From: Streptomyces sp. NRRL S-646
Lineage (GTDB): Bacteria; Actinomycetota; Actinomycetes; Streptomycetales; Streptomycetaceae
NCBI RefSeq assembly: GCF_000720765.1
Contig: NZ_JODC01000016.1
Location: 124,001 to 188,000, forward strand
DNA length: 64,000 bases
Reading direction: 5' to 3'
How positions within the stretch are numbered: position 1 is the stretch's first letter; each line of letters starts with the position of its first letter. The position numbers were made by a program, and so were the translations under genes. Positions 27,030 to 35,405 of this stretch are shown one piece after another. Under the pieces are notes generated by a model that searched no databases, was not told the DNA's origin, and worked only from the letters and a program-made list of their open reading frames with translations.

Positions 27030-27192
27030 CCCGATGGGCGGCACGTGCGCGCTCGGCGAGCGACTGCCGCCGAACTCAAGCAGCGATGACGCACCCGCCG
27101 CACGTCACGCTCAGCCCCAACCGCATCGGCGACCTCACCCGCGTCGCCGCGTTCTCAAGGGAATCCAAAAGTGATCATCACTGAGAAAACCT
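27030..27192 (+). pseudogene. 3' end remnant of an IS5 element like that at 25135
   Basis: Pieces AARHAQPQPHRRP / HVTLSPNRIGDLTRVAA in mixed frames match the last 40 residues of the 25135 transposase (HVTLSPRWIGDIARAA). The tail sequence after the coding part, CTGAGAAAAC, also recurs downstream of that element (there on the minus strand at about 25120). The remnant ends exactly where a truncated gene begins. Confidence 0.6.
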
Positions 27193-27417
27193 CAATGGCC
27201 CGGTTATGCCAAGCTCGTTGCCGAGCCCTGGAATCTCGCCAAGACTGATGCGTGGATTCAGACCATCATCAACCAGCGTGGCACCGTGTACGTCGCCTCA
27301 CCCACAAAGGGAACGTACTGGCACACAGAACGCCAGGAGCCTTCAGTTTTCGCCCGCGAGATTCAGCCACTGCTGCAAGCCGAGGACCGATGGAAGGGGG
27401 ACTGTCTTGTCCCGTAG
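27193..27417 (+). pseudogene. 5'-truncated gene coupled to the next ORF
   Basis: From the IS5 end onward an open frame with normal codon bias reads WPGYAKLVAEPWNLAKTDAW, IQTIINQRGTVYVASPTKG, TYWHTERQEPSVFAREIQPL and ends at TAG 27415-27417. It has no start codon of its own, so the IS5 junction has removed the beginning. Its stop overlaps the start region of the 178-residue ORF, suggesting they formed an operon. Product unknown. Confidence 0.5.
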
Positions 27418-27943
27418 GCAAGACGCCAACAGCGGGCAGGGACAGGACGCCTCGCTGTCACGCCTTCGCGACAAACGCTTCAACGGCTACCTCAGGATCC
27501 GGCTTCCGCATGAACTGGACACAGAAGTCGAGGCGATCATCGCCGCGTATATGCGTGGACCCGTGACAGCCAGGCAGAAAATGGCCGAAGGCGTCGACAG
27601 GAGAGCCGCTGCAATACTCAGCGCGTATGGGCAGCGGATGGCGTCCACGGCAGTCCGGACCATATCCGTGGAGCCCCTCAAGCGCGGTCTTGTCGCTGTA
27701 AGTCTGGCGGAGGGGCGGCTCGACCAACCGTACGACAACTTGTTCGTGCTGGCTGCCCTCAACGATGGTGCGACCCTCGTCGGAACCACCCTCCAGACGC
27801 TCCTCGCCGACGTGGCGCGTGTAGCGCCTCAAGCCGGTTTGAAGGCAATTCAGGATTTCGACCAGCGGCAAGACCGAGACAAGTCGCTTGAGTCCATGGG
27901 GCTCAGAAGGACGGGCAGCGGACAGACATTTCTCTACAGCTGA
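27407..27943 (+). CDS. Hypothetical protein, translationally coupled to the truncated upstream gene
   Basis: A 178-residue soluble protein with a TTG start (GGGGG seven bases before), overlapping the upstream stop by 11 bases. Sequence highlights: SRLRDKRFNGYLRIRLPHEL, DTEVEAIIAAYMRGPVTARQ, VAVSLAEGRLDQPYDNLFVL, LQTLLADVARVAPQAGLKAI. Mostly helical, with no catalytic motif I know. It may have lost expression together with its upstream partner. Function unknown. Confidence 0.6.
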   Translation: MSRRQDANSGQGQDASLSRLRDKRFNGYLRIRLPHELDTEVEAIIAAYMRGPVTARQKMAEGVDRRAAAILSAYGQRMASTAVRTISVEPLKRGLVAVSLAEGRLDQPYDNLFVLAALNDGATLVGTTLQTLLADVARVAPQAGLKAIQDFDQRQDRDKSLESMGLRRTGSGQTFLYS

Positions 27944-28228
27944 CGCCTGTTCCTGACCGTCCGGGGGGATCTGTTTGGAATCTGCTGAGGCTGACGGGAA
28001 CCGCCCCCGCTGTGCTGCGCAGTCGACGGGGGGTCCTGTACACCACCATCGCTGCCGCCATCGGCGCCGGCGGGCTGGCCACGGTGACTGCCGCAGCCCT
28101 GCGCGACACGGCATCCGGCCCAAAACAGGCGCCAGCCCATATTCGCGGTACTGCACCATTGCCGTTCACACAGGTGAACTCCCTCGACCTCGCAGGCACC
28201 CCTTGGACCACACCACCAGGAGGGACCA
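27944..28228. other. Intergenic stretch with a membrane-segment relic
   Basis: A plus-strand frame from about 28012 (VLRSRRGVLYTTIAAAIGAG, GLATVTAAALRD) looks like an N-terminal signal or membrane segment, but it runs into the next gene in a different frame and is not supported as a gene. Confidence 0.3.
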
Positions 28229-28618
28229 GTGTCGTACTCACAACTACTCACCCCCGACGCGAAGCTCGCCGACGCCAAGAAGCTGTTGAGCCTCCCACGC
28301 ATCGTCGTGATCTGCGGCTCCACCCGCTTCATGGTCGAGATGAACGAGGCCGATCTGCGGGAGACCACAGCCGGAAAGATTGTCGTCAAACCGGGCTGTG
28401 ACATGAAGTCGCCGCACGAACTCTCGTCCGATCCTGTCGGGGCCGAGGTGCTCAAGGTTCGACTCGACGATCTGCACCGGGCGAAGATCCGGCTCGCTGA
28501 TGAGGTGCTCGTAGTCGGCGACTACATCGGAGACAGCACCCGAGCCGAAATCGCCTACGCCCGGTCGCTGGGCAAGCCCGTGCGGTTCACTCACCCCGAG
28601 GTCGACCCTGACGCCTGA
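28229..28618 (+). CDS. DUF4406/nucleoside 2-deoxyribosyltransferase-like protein
   Basis: A 129-residue protein with a GTG start behind AGGAGGG. RIVVICGSTRFMVEMNEADL begins a Rossmann-like strand-loop; LDDLHRAKIRLADEVLVVGD, YIGDSTRAEIAYARSLGKPV supplies the aspartate/serine/glutamate pattern (ADEVLVV..YIGDSTRAEI) of the nucleoside 2-deoxyribosyltransferase superfamily. Members of this small branch are uncharacterised and often phage- or plasmid-borne. Could bind or cleave a nucleoside. Confidence 0.75.
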   Translation: MSYSQLLTPDAKLADAKKLLSLPRIVVICGSTRFMVEMNEADLRETTAGKIVVKPGCDMKSPHELSSDPVGAEVLKVRLDDLHRAKIRLADEVLVVGDYIGDSTRAEIAYARSLGKPVRFTHPEVDPDA

Positions 28619-28695
28619 CCCTGGCTCTGACGTCGTTCAGGCGCCGCCCAGGCAGAGACGGATCGCGACACTGCTCGCGCAGAAGGAGCGTTGAC

Positions 28696-29112
28696 ATGAC
28701 CCGGCATGGCGACGAGTTGTCCGTGCTGATGAAACGCCTCTCGTACCAGGGGCGTGTGTACGTCCGCTCCGGGCCGCTGCGGCCGACGAGCGACGGCGCG
28801 AGCGGAGTCGTGGCCGCTGAAGTGCACACCCTGTTCAGGCAGCTGTACCGGAAGGACTGGCGACAGAACGCCTCCGATTCGACGGGACCAGCACCCGTTC
28901 AGCAGGTCGAGGAGGCACTGGACGGTATCGACACCCAGAGGGCCGCGTCTCTCCTGGGGCGCCTTGCCTCCCGGTGCCTTGTGTGGTCCGACGTCGCGTT
29001 CATGGATTCTGCCGAGGCCGCTGTCGTCGCGGGGCAGGTCGTGGAACTCCTCGGGACGGCAGCGCAATGGGCCAATTCCAACCTGAATACGCTGGTCATG
29101 GGGCTGGTGTGA
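28696..29112 (+). CDS. Hypothetical protein
   Basis: A 138-residue soluble, helical protein (LSVLMKRLSYQGRVYVRSGP, VVAAEVHTLFRQLYRKDW, RAASLLGRLASRCLVWSDVA, AVVAGQVVELLGTAAQWANS). AAGGAG lies nine bases before the ATG. It follows the DUF4406 gene in the same direction with a 77-base gap, so they may share a transcript. Not recognised. Confidence 0.6.
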   Translation: MTRHGDELSVLMKRLSYQGRVYVRSGPLRPTSDGASGVVAAEVHTLFRQLYRKDWRQNASDSTGPAPVQQVEEALDGIDTQRAASLLGRLASRCLVWSDVAFMDSAEAAVVAGQVVELLGTAAQWANSNLNTLVMGLV

Positions 29113-29114
29113 GT

Positions 29115-29170
29115 GGTGGGTGGGATTCTTGTGCTGGTCGCAGCACAGATCGCCAGCAGGTGATCGTCTG
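29115..29170 (-). repeat. Short relic of an IS5-type 3' end
   Basis: The stretch matches, with scattered changes, the end of the transposase remnant at 33576-33937 (shared CAGACGATCACC and GACCAGCACAAG read on the minus strand). Nothing else of the element is left. Confidence 0.5.
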
Positions 29171-29287
29171 TCACGGGGCGGTTCCCGTGGATCCCGTCGA
29201 GCAAGTGCGATTGTTCGTAGGGTCGCTCCCGGGAGAGACGTTTGTCCACGCCGGGTCATGAACCTGCCGATCGGACTGTAACCGGCG

Positions 29288-30184
29288 TCAGTCGGCCGAC
29301 GGCGGGGGCAGAGTGTCGACAAGGCTGAGGAGCCTCCGCAGTGCCGGTGTGGCGCCTCCCGGCGGCCGGTGGGCCAGGGCGAGGTCCACGGTGGGCATGG
29401 GCGCGGTCACATGCCTGAGCCGGACCCCTGGTATGCGCAGCGCGCGGGCACGCCCCTCGGGCACCGGGGCGATGCCGGTGCCCGAGGCGACGCTGAGGAG
29501 GAGCTGCTCGTCGTCGGGTTCTTCCCGCACGATGCGCGGCCCCCCGTCGGGCCACAGTTGCCGGGTGATCAGGTCGTGCATTCCGGGGGCGTTCTCGCGT
29601 GGCCAGAGGATCACGGGTTCGGTGGCGATGCGTCCGCGGGTGACTCTTCGTTCGCGGGCGAGGGGATGATCGGCGGGGACGGCCACGAGGAGTTCCTCGC
29701 GGGCGATGTGCCGGCACTCCAGGCCCTCGCCGTCCAGCGGTGGCCGTACGAAAGCGGCATCCAGCCTGCCGGCCAGCAGCTCGGTGATGTTGTGCGCGGT
29801 CCACCCCGTCCGCACGACGAGATCCACGTCCGGATGGAGGGTACGGAACGCGCCGAGGAGTGCGTCGACGGGCCCGCCCCGGGCGGAGCGGGTCAGGGCC
29901 AGACGCAGCTGTCCCTGCCGTCCGCCGACGGCCGCCCGGATCCGTTCCTGCGACGCGTCCGCGTGGGCCAGCAGTTCGCCGGCCTCACGGGCCACGACCT
30001 CGCCGACGACGGTCAACCGGCAGCCCCGGCTGCCCCGTTCGAGCAGTGGAGCGCCGATGTCCCGTTCTAGTGCCTTGATCTGCTGGCTCAGGGCGGGCTG
30101 GGCGATGTGCAGCCGGTGCGCGGCCCGCGTGAAATTCAACTCCTCGGCCAGCACGAGGAAGTAGCGCAGCCGCCGCAAGTCCAT
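29288..30184 (-). CDS. LysR family transcriptional regulator
   Basis: A 298-residue regulator. N-terminal helix-turn-helix MDLRRLRYFLVLAEELNFTR, AAHRLHIAQPALSQQIKALE, RDIGAPLLERGSRGCRLTVV is textbook LysR. The C-terminal effector domain contains DLVVRTGWTAHNITELLAGR, LDAAFVRPPLDGEGLECRHI, LLVAVPADHPLARERRVTRG. Start at ATG 30184. It is divergent from the D-amino-acid oxidase, with a LysR box between them, so it probably regulates that gene. Confidence 0.92.
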   Translation of the reverse strand: MDLRRLRYFLVLAEELNFTRAAHRLHIAQPALSQQIKALERDIGAPLLERGSRGCRLTVVGEVVAREAGELLAHADASQERIRAAVGGRQGQLRLALTRSARGGPVDALLGAFRTLHPDVDLVVRTGWTAHNITELLAGRLDAAFVRPPLDGEGLECRHIAREELLVAVPADHPLARERRVTRGRIATEPVILWPRENAPGMHDLITRQLWPDGGPRIVREEPDDEQLLLSVASGTGIAPVPEGRARALRIPGVRLRHVTAPMPTVDLALAHRPPGGATPALRRLLSLVDTLPPPSAD

Positions 30185-30193
30185 CCGCCAACT

Positions 30194-30208
30194 ATAAGCG
30201 CGGCTTAT
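30194..30208. promoter_or_regulatory. LysR-type box in the lysR/dao intergenic region
   Basis: ATAAGC-GCG-GCTTAT is a perfect 6-bp inverted repeat with the T-N11-A form of LysR sites. It lies 10 bases before the lysR start and 85 before the oxidase start, fitting autorepression and activation of the divergent gene. Confidence 0.6.
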
Positions 30209-30292
30209 TGCATTGAAGGTGACTGGTCTTGGACAGGCCGTCAGCTCCCCTCCGACAGTGGCAACACAGGGTTCGGCGATCGAGGGGGAGAG

Positions 30293-31273
30293 ATGGGCGA
30301 CAGGTTCGACGTGGTTGTCATCGGCGCCGGGGTCATCGGGCTCACCACCGCACTGCGCCTGCAGCAGGCCGGTTCCCGCGTCGCCGTGGTCACGGCCGAG
30401 CCGCCCACCGAGACGACGTCCTCCGTCGCCGCGGCCGTGTGGTACCCGACCCGCACCCGGTTCGAACCGCGCGTACTGGACTGGGCCACCCGCACCCACG
30501 ACGAGTTCGCCCGCCAGGCGGCGGACGGGGTGCCCGGCGTGGTCATGCGACCCACCCGGATGCTGCTGCGCCGCCCGATCCACGACATCCCCTGGTGGGC
30601 CTCCGCCCTTCCCGACCTCCGCCCCCTGCGCGGGGACGAGGTACGGGCCCCGTTCACCGGCGGCTGGGCGTTCATCGTCCCGGCCGTGGAGATGTCCCAC
30701 TACCTGCCCTGGCTCCAGCAGACCTTCGCCACGGCGGGCGGCACGCTGATCCATCGCCGTATCGACGCCCTGGAACAGGCATGCACCTGGGCTCCCATGG
30801 TGGTGAACGCCTCCGGCCTTGCCACCCGCATCCTCTGCGGCGACACCGAAGTACGGCCGGCGCGAGGACAGTTGGTCCTCGTCGCCAACCCCGGGCTGCA
30901 CACATCCGTCCGTGACGAGGACAACGCCGACGGCAACACCTACGTCCACCCCCGCAGCACGGACGTCGTCCTCGGCGGCACCTTCGAGCTCGGCGAGTGG
31001 GACACCACGCCGTCCCCCGCCACCGCCGCCGCGATCCTGCGCCGCTGCACCGACCTGCTGCCAGAACTGGCAGGCGCCCCGGTCCTGGCCCACCAGGTGG
31101 GCCTACGCCCCTTTCGCGACAGCGGAGTTCGCCTGGAGACCGACCCGCGCCCGCCCGGCCCGATACGCCGGCTGGTGCACAACTACGGCCACGGGGGCGC
31201 CGGCGTCACCCTCGCCTGGGGCTGCGCGGACGCCGCAACCGCCCTTGTCATCGGGGCCGTTCGGCCGGGATGA
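30293..31273 (+). CDS. D-amino-acid oxidase family flavoenzyme
   Basis: A 326-residue FAD enzyme that would oxidise D-amino acids to keto acids with H2O2 release. The dinucleotide-binding motif is DVVVIGAGVIGLTTALRLQQ at residues 5-24, followed by SSVAAAVWYPTRTRFEPRVL, the typical DAAO SAG..W/YP element. The C-terminal part NGNTYVHPRSTDVVLGGTFE (first letters DGNTY) and VGLRPFRDSGVRLE with HNYGHGGAGVTLAWGCA are DAAO signatures. GGGGGAG ribosome site. Divergent from LysR. Length agrees with the family. Confidence 0.92.
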   Translation: MGDRFDVVVIGAGVIGLTTALRLQQAGSRVAVVTAEPPTETTSSVAAAVWYPTRTRFEPRVLDWATRTHDEFARQAADGVPGVVMRPTRMLLRRPIHDIPWWASALPDLRPLRGDEVRAPFTGGWAFIVPAVEMSHYLPWLQQTFATAGGTLIHRRIDALEQACTWAPMVVNASGLATRILCGDTEVRPARGQLVLVANPGLHTSVRDEDNADGNTYVHPRSTDVVLGGTFELGEWDTTPSPATAAAILRRCTDLLPELAGAPVLAHQVGLRPFRDSGVRLETDPRPPGPIRRLVHNYGHGGAGVTLAWGCADAATALVIGAVRPG

Positions 31274-31368
31274 GCCCCTGCCGCTCGCGACTCCCCTCCG
31301 TACGGCCCCACACGTACCCCGCACCGCCGTCATCACTTCTGCCTCCTCAAAGGACTGGGTGTGCGCCG

Positions 31369-32466
31369 ATGGATTCCGTCGAACCCGCAGAGATCAACAC
31401 TCCCGCCGCTACGGCCGGTGGGACGCAGCCGAAACCCGGCGGGCCGCCGGTGAAACCCCCCGCCAAGGTGCGGCGCCGCACGCTGCTGCTCGCCGCGCTC
31501 GGCGTGACCGCCATAGCCGTCCCGCTCGCGGTGATCGAGTCGAGAGCCGACGACGCCGCACCCCGCAAGGTCGTGTTCACCCTCCCCGACGGCCACGCCT
31601 CCTGCGTGGCGTTCAGCCCGGACGGAAAGACGCTGGCCACCGGCCTGTCCGCGCTCCAGGGCACGGGCAGCACGCTGCGGTTGTGGGACGTGGCCGAGGG
31701 CACCGCGACCGCTCCCTGGCCGGACCAGATCGAAGACGTGACGAAAATGGCCTTCAGCCCGGACGGCAAGACCCTGGCCACGACCGGCGCCCTCGAAGTG
31801 TCCCTCTGGACCCAGGGGGATCGCACCGGCATCGCCCTGCCCCATCCCCAGCTCCCCCTGGACCTGGCGTTCGCCCCGGACGGCAGGACCCTCGCCACCG
31901 GTGGCCGCTACGGCGCGGCCTGGCTGTGGGACCTGCCGACCCGCACCGTCACCGCCACGCTGACGACCCAGGGCATGCTCGTGGTCAACGCGGTGGCGTT
32001 CAGCCCGGACGGCAAAACCCTGGCCGCGGGCAGCGCGGACCTCACCATGAGCCCGGTCCGGCTGTGGGACGTGCTCACCCGCACCGTCCACGCCACCCTC
32101 GACGCCCCGCTCTGGCACGGATTCAAGCCCGTCGCGTTCAGCCCCGACGGCAGAAGCCTGGCCACCGGCAGCGCCGACAACATCGTGCGCGTGTGGGACA
32201 CGGCGACCGGCACCGTCGACGCCACGCTCACCGGCCACACCGCCCCCGTGACGACGGTGGCGTTCAGCCCGGACGGAAACACCCTGGCCACCGGCGGCGA
32301 GGACAGGACCGTGCGGTTGTGGGACACGAGCACGCGCGACGCCGTCCCCCTCCACACGCTCACCGGACACACCGACAAGGTGACATCGGTGGCGTTCAGC
32401 CCGGACGGCAAGACCCTGGCCTCAGCCGGCCTCGACCGCACGGTACGGCTGTGGCCGAACCGGTGA
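31369..32466 (+). CDS. Membrane-anchored seven-bladed WD40 repeat protein
   Basis: A 365-residue protein. After a Pro-rich cytosolic tail, RRRTLLLAALGVTAIAVPLA (about 37-56) is a signal-anchor, so the propeller should lie outside the membrane or be tethered. Seven repeats of the form (V/L/M)AF(S/A)PDG(K/R/N)(T/S)LA follow, each closing with (V)RLWD-type strands, enough for one complete propeller. There is no kinase or protease domain. WD40 propellers act as scaffolds. The next gene encodes a multi-pass membrane protein, a possible partner. Confidence 0.85.
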   Translation: MDSVEPAEINTPAATAGGTQPKPGGPPVKPPAKVRRRTLLLAALGVTAIAVPLAVIESRADDAAPRKVVFTLPDGHASCVAFSPDGKTLATGLSALQGTGSTLRLWDVAEGTATAPWPDQIEDVTKMAFSPDGKTLATTGALEVSLWTQGDRTGIALPHPQLPLDLAFAPDGRTLATGGRYGAAWLWDLPTRTVTATLTTQGMLVVNAVAFSPDGKTLAAGSADLTMSPVRLWDVLTRTVHATLDAPLWHGFKPVAFSPDGRSLATGSADNIVRVWDTATGTVDATLTGHTAPVTTVAFSPDGNTLATGGEDRTVRLWDTSTRDAVPLHTLTGHTDKVTSVAFSPDGKTLASAGLDRTVRLWPNR

Positions 32467-32532
32467 CCCGGCCCCGGCCACCCTCAACTCCCGCAGAATC
32501 CAGCCCAGTCGACCCATCGGCGGTATCCAGTC

Positions 32533-33417
32533 GTGACTGTCAGAGACGCGTTGCCCGCGCCCGGAACGATATTGCGCGGCAGAGGCGGAACCGCGCACCT
32601 GCGGCGCGAGAGCGTCGTACTGGACCGGGCAGGGATCCGGCTGCTCATCCCCCTCGACGCGATCGAGGCCGTCGATGTCGCCAGGAACAAGCGCCCGACT
32701 GTCGAGATCCGGCTGAGCTCGGCGGCCGACGGAGCCCAGGCGGCAACGGTCTGCGCGATCAGCTCCCGCAGCATCGAAGAGGTGGAAGCCTTCGCCAACG
32801 CCGTCAACGCCGCCATCCCGCAACGGGACGAGGCCGAAAGACGTATCGACGGCGCGGCCCTGGTGAAGGCGCAGGAACGCCCCTCCATGCCCAGAACACC
32901 CCGCAGACCATTCCTGTCCACGGACGAGTGGTGGGCCTGCTCCGCGCTCACCTCTCTCTTCGCCCTCGGCCTGCTGCTCCCCGCGCAGACGGGAGACGGG
33001 CACCTCGCCAAGTTGTGGGCCGCCACCTTCGCGGGAGTTGTGTTCGGCTGTGCAGTAGCCCGCAGCACGTGGCGCGCCACGGTGACCTGGTGGCTGCTGC
33101 ACCGGTACGGCATGACCACCGTCGCCACATACGCGGACTACGTACCCGGGGATGACGACAACACCCCCGGGATCGTGGTGTACGAGTTCACCGACACCGC
33201 CGGCACCACTCACGAAGTCCGTCGCAGCGGCGCGCGCTCGGCGCCCGACACCATAGCGATCTCCTACGACCCAGCCAGACCCGACTTCGCCATGGGACCG
33301 GGACAACCGTGGGTCAGGACCCTGATCCTGCTGATCCGCCTCCTCGTCGGCGTGCCGACCACGCTCGCCATGGCCGCCTTCCTGCTGTGGTACTTCACCA
33401 CCGCGGTGCACGCGTAA
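32533..33417 (+). CDS. Membrane protein with DUF3592-like region
   Basis: A 294-residue protein, GTG start. Residues 1-110 form a PH-like soluble domain (GTILRGRGGTAHLRRESVVL; IRLLIPLDAIEAVDVARNKR; ISSRSIEEVEAFANAVNAAI). Then two hydrophobic segments (CSALTSLFALGLLLPA; LWAATFAGVVFGCAVA), a beta-rich extracytoplasmic-like part (MTTVATYADYVPGDDDNTPG; VVYEFTDTAGTTHEVRRSG) resembling DUF3592, and a final membrane helix (LLVGVPTTLAMAAFLLWYFT). It lies 66 bases after the WD40 gene, probably co-transcribed. Function unknown. Confidence 0.75.
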   Translation: MTVRDALPAPGTILRGRGGTAHLRRESVVLDRAGIRLLIPLDAIEAVDVARNKRPTVEIRLSSAADGAQAATVCAISSRSIEEVEAFANAVNAAIPQRDEAERRIDGAALVKAQERPSMPRTPRRPFLSTDEWWACSALTSLFALGLLLPAQTGDGHLAKLWAATFAGVVFGCAVARSTWRATVTWWLLHRYGMTTVATYADYVPGDDDNTPGIVVYEFTDTAGTTHEVRRSGARSAPDTIAISYDPARPDFAMGPGQPWVRTLILLIRLLVGVPTTLAMAAFLLWYFTTAVHA

Positions 33418-33575
33418 AGCAGGGACAACCCCTCCGTCCGACCGCCGAACGATCGGCCCGCGTGGCATTGAGCAAGGGTTTCCATCTCCGCGTGGATCGG
33501 TGCAGGCAGCCTCAACCGTGGGTATCAGCCGGTACATCGCCTGATCCGTTGCCACGTCTGCATCGAGGCGTGGTT

Positions 33576-33937
33576 CCAGTGAGCCCGCGTCATCTTGAAG
33601 TTGTAGGTCACGGGGCTGGCGTGGGTTGAGGCTGGGATGCTTGTGCTGGTCGTGGGCGTGATCGGTAGCGGGTGATCGTCTGGCGGCGGTGGGCCTCGGC
33701 GTTCGTCAGTACGAGGAGAGCCCGCAGCAGCGTGGTCGCGTGCTGCGCGTTCATGCGGACTTTGGTGAGCAATCGCCAGTTCTTCAGGTCGTCGAAGCCG
33801 TGCTCGTTCGCCGCTCGCTCGCGGCTGTCCAGCCGGTTCGCTTCCTTCTGGGCGGCGGTGAGCGGATGGCCGCGGGTCGCCCGTCGGCCGGTGATGAACC
33901 GGTCGAATCCGTACACGACTTTCTTGGACGCAACCAT
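33576..33937 (-). pseudogene. IS5-family transposase C-terminal remnant with its 3' tail
   Basis: The frame FDRFITGRRATRGHPLTAAQ, ERAANEHGFDDLKNWRLLTK, VRMNAQHATTLLRALLVLTN is the end of a DDE_Tnp_4-type transposase; the catalytic part is gone. The 3' tail (33576-33682) recurs in inverted orientation at 35107-35218 and, in part, at 29115-29170. Confidence 0.75.
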
Positions 33938-34172
33938 GTATCAGCTGTTCATATCAGGTCTCGTCATAGCCGCCGTGAGCATCTCGTTGCTGGTCGTCGG
34001 GTTCCTGGCGGTGACTGTCAGATTGTGGGACGCCTGGTGGGCCAGAGCGGCCCATGTCTTGGTCTTCCTGGCGGCCGCGGCGGCCGTGGCGTTCGGGATC
34101 CACTGGGTGATCCATGCCCTGCCGCCGGGCGGATGCGTGCACCATCCATGCGTCACCACCCCCGGCGACTAG
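33936..34172 (+). CDS. Small two-helix membrane protein
   Basis: A 78-residue protein with two membrane segments (YQLFISGLVIAAVSISLLVV; AAHVLVFLAAAAAVAFGIHW) and a C-terminal tail with two cysteines and three histidines (ALPPGGCVHHPCVTTPGD). The ATG sits at the very edge of the transposase remnant and no ribosome site is visible, so the true N-terminus may have been lost. Not recognised. Confidence 0.5.
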   Translation: MYQLFISGLVIAAVSISLLVVGFLAVTVRLWDAWWARAAHVLVFLAAAAAVAFGIHWVIHALPPGGCVHHPCVTTPGD

Positions 34173-34529
34173 TCGGCACGGGCCTCGATCAGGGTGCGGA
34201 CCTCCTGTCGACAGAACTCCTCGCCACATCACAGGTCACCTCAACCCACCACCTTCCCCAGCTCCCATGCCGTCTGCCGTCGGCCGACACACCGTGGAGC
34301 GGGCGTGGTTCAGGGCGTCCAGGTGGAGCGCGCCACTGTACGAACGACCTGGACGCCATGAGCCACGTCTGCTCGGCTCTGCCTGGGTCGACGGCAGGCG
34401 GGATGGAAGCACCCCGCGCATGCCACCCCTCGCCGGCACCTCCCGAGCGGCGCCCCCACCATCTCGGAGCCTGAGCGCCCCCGCCGGAGGCTGCTCCGAC
34501 CGTGGCCGCTCTCTACGGTGATCGACCCA

Positions 34530-34998
34530 TGACCCGGCCAGCCTCGTGGGCACGCGTCGGCGCAGCGTGGGCGGAGCGGCCGGCGGGAGTGCGGTGCAGC
34601 CGGCCCCGGTCCGCCAGGCGCTTGAGCCTGTCGCGGCGGCTCGACCTGCCCGGGCCCGCTGCCCTTGCCGAACTGGATACTGCCGTCCTTGGCCCGGACA
34701 GGCTCCGAGGCTGCGGCCACGATCTTCCTGATTGCCTGGTAGCCAGCGGGCAACACGCTCTCGTCCATGCTTGGCTAGCGGTGCGGGACCAGAAGCATCC
34801 CGCCAGCCCCCGGAGTGGCCGCGACCCGTTCCAACTCCTCGGCCATGACGCGGTCATCGGCCTGCCCCTCCGCTCGGCCTCAATGAACTGCCCGATCACC
34901 ACCTCGGCGGCATCCAGCCGGGCCACCTCGGCATCGATCTCAGCGAGCCCCTTACGCAACCGCTCGGCGCGGTCGGCCAGCACGACCCTCCACTCCAT
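34530..34998 (-). pseudogene. Frameshifted remnant of a conserved coiled-coil/winged-helix protein
   Basis: Read from 34998: MEWRVVLADRAERLRKGLAE, IDAEVARLDAAEVVIGQFIE, then in a second frame RVAATPGAGGMLLVPHR, a TAG, SMDESVLPAGYQAIRKIVAA, and in a third RDRLKRLADRGRLHRTPAGR. I recognise this order (coiled coil, linker, small winged helix) from intact Streptomyces proteins of unknown function that often lie near transposases. Two frameshifts and one stop make it dead. Confidence 0.55.
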
Positions 34999-35106
34999 CA
35001 CCAGACCAGTACATCCACCAGCAGCAGCCCCTTCCCGCCAGGATCTCCGCGGAGCCCACGAGCCACTCGAACCCAGGACCGCCATTCCGGTGAAGAGGCC
35101 CCGCGG

Positions 35107-35335
35107 CAGACGATCACCTGCTACCGATCATGCCCACGACCACCACGAGCATCCCAGCCTCAACCCACGCAAGCCCAGTGACCTGCAACTTCAAGTTGAA
35201 ACGGGCTCAATGGTGGTCCAACTGCGACAGCGACAGTTTGACGGACATCTCCGGCTGCACCTTCGAAAGCCTCGTCGCCGGCACCGACGGCCACTGTTTC
35301 GCCGTGCTGATCCAGGTTGGCGAGGACTGACTAGT
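35107..35335 (+). repeat. Inverted copy of the IS5 3' tail, with a short ORF behind it
   Basis: Positions 35107-35218 match 33682-33576 (other strand) with about one change in eight, including CAACTTCAAG and CGGGCTCA. The shared stretch encodes an N-terminal-like VTCNFKLKRAQWW here and VTYNFKMTRAHWN at the other copy; here the frame continues SNCDSDSLTDISGCTFESLV ... to TGA at 35328-35330. Whether this 66-codon frame is a gene is unclear. Confidence 0.5.
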
Positions 35336-35405
35336 GGCTCTGCTCGGATGGTTAGCCAGGTAATCGATTGGGGCCGAGGAGCTTTCCCTGGCTACGCTTC
35401 CTGGC

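Noticed and set aside
29288..31093. LysR protein extended to 601 residues at its N-terminus
   Set aside because: The extension is antisense to the D-amino-acid oxidase. The canonical LysR start MDLRRLRYF at 30184 and a LysR box just upstream fix the true start.
31600..32460. Tandem DNA repeat
   Set aside because: The recurring GCGTTCAGCCCGGACGG-type segments are simply the codons of the WD40 repeats and not an independent DNA repeat or CRISPR.
30819..33155. A 778-codon plus-strand frame across the oxidase and WD40 genes
   Set aside because: It is the +1 shadow of three real genes, made of low-complexity Arg/Pro/Ser residues. The WD40 and oxidase frames have clear motifs instead.
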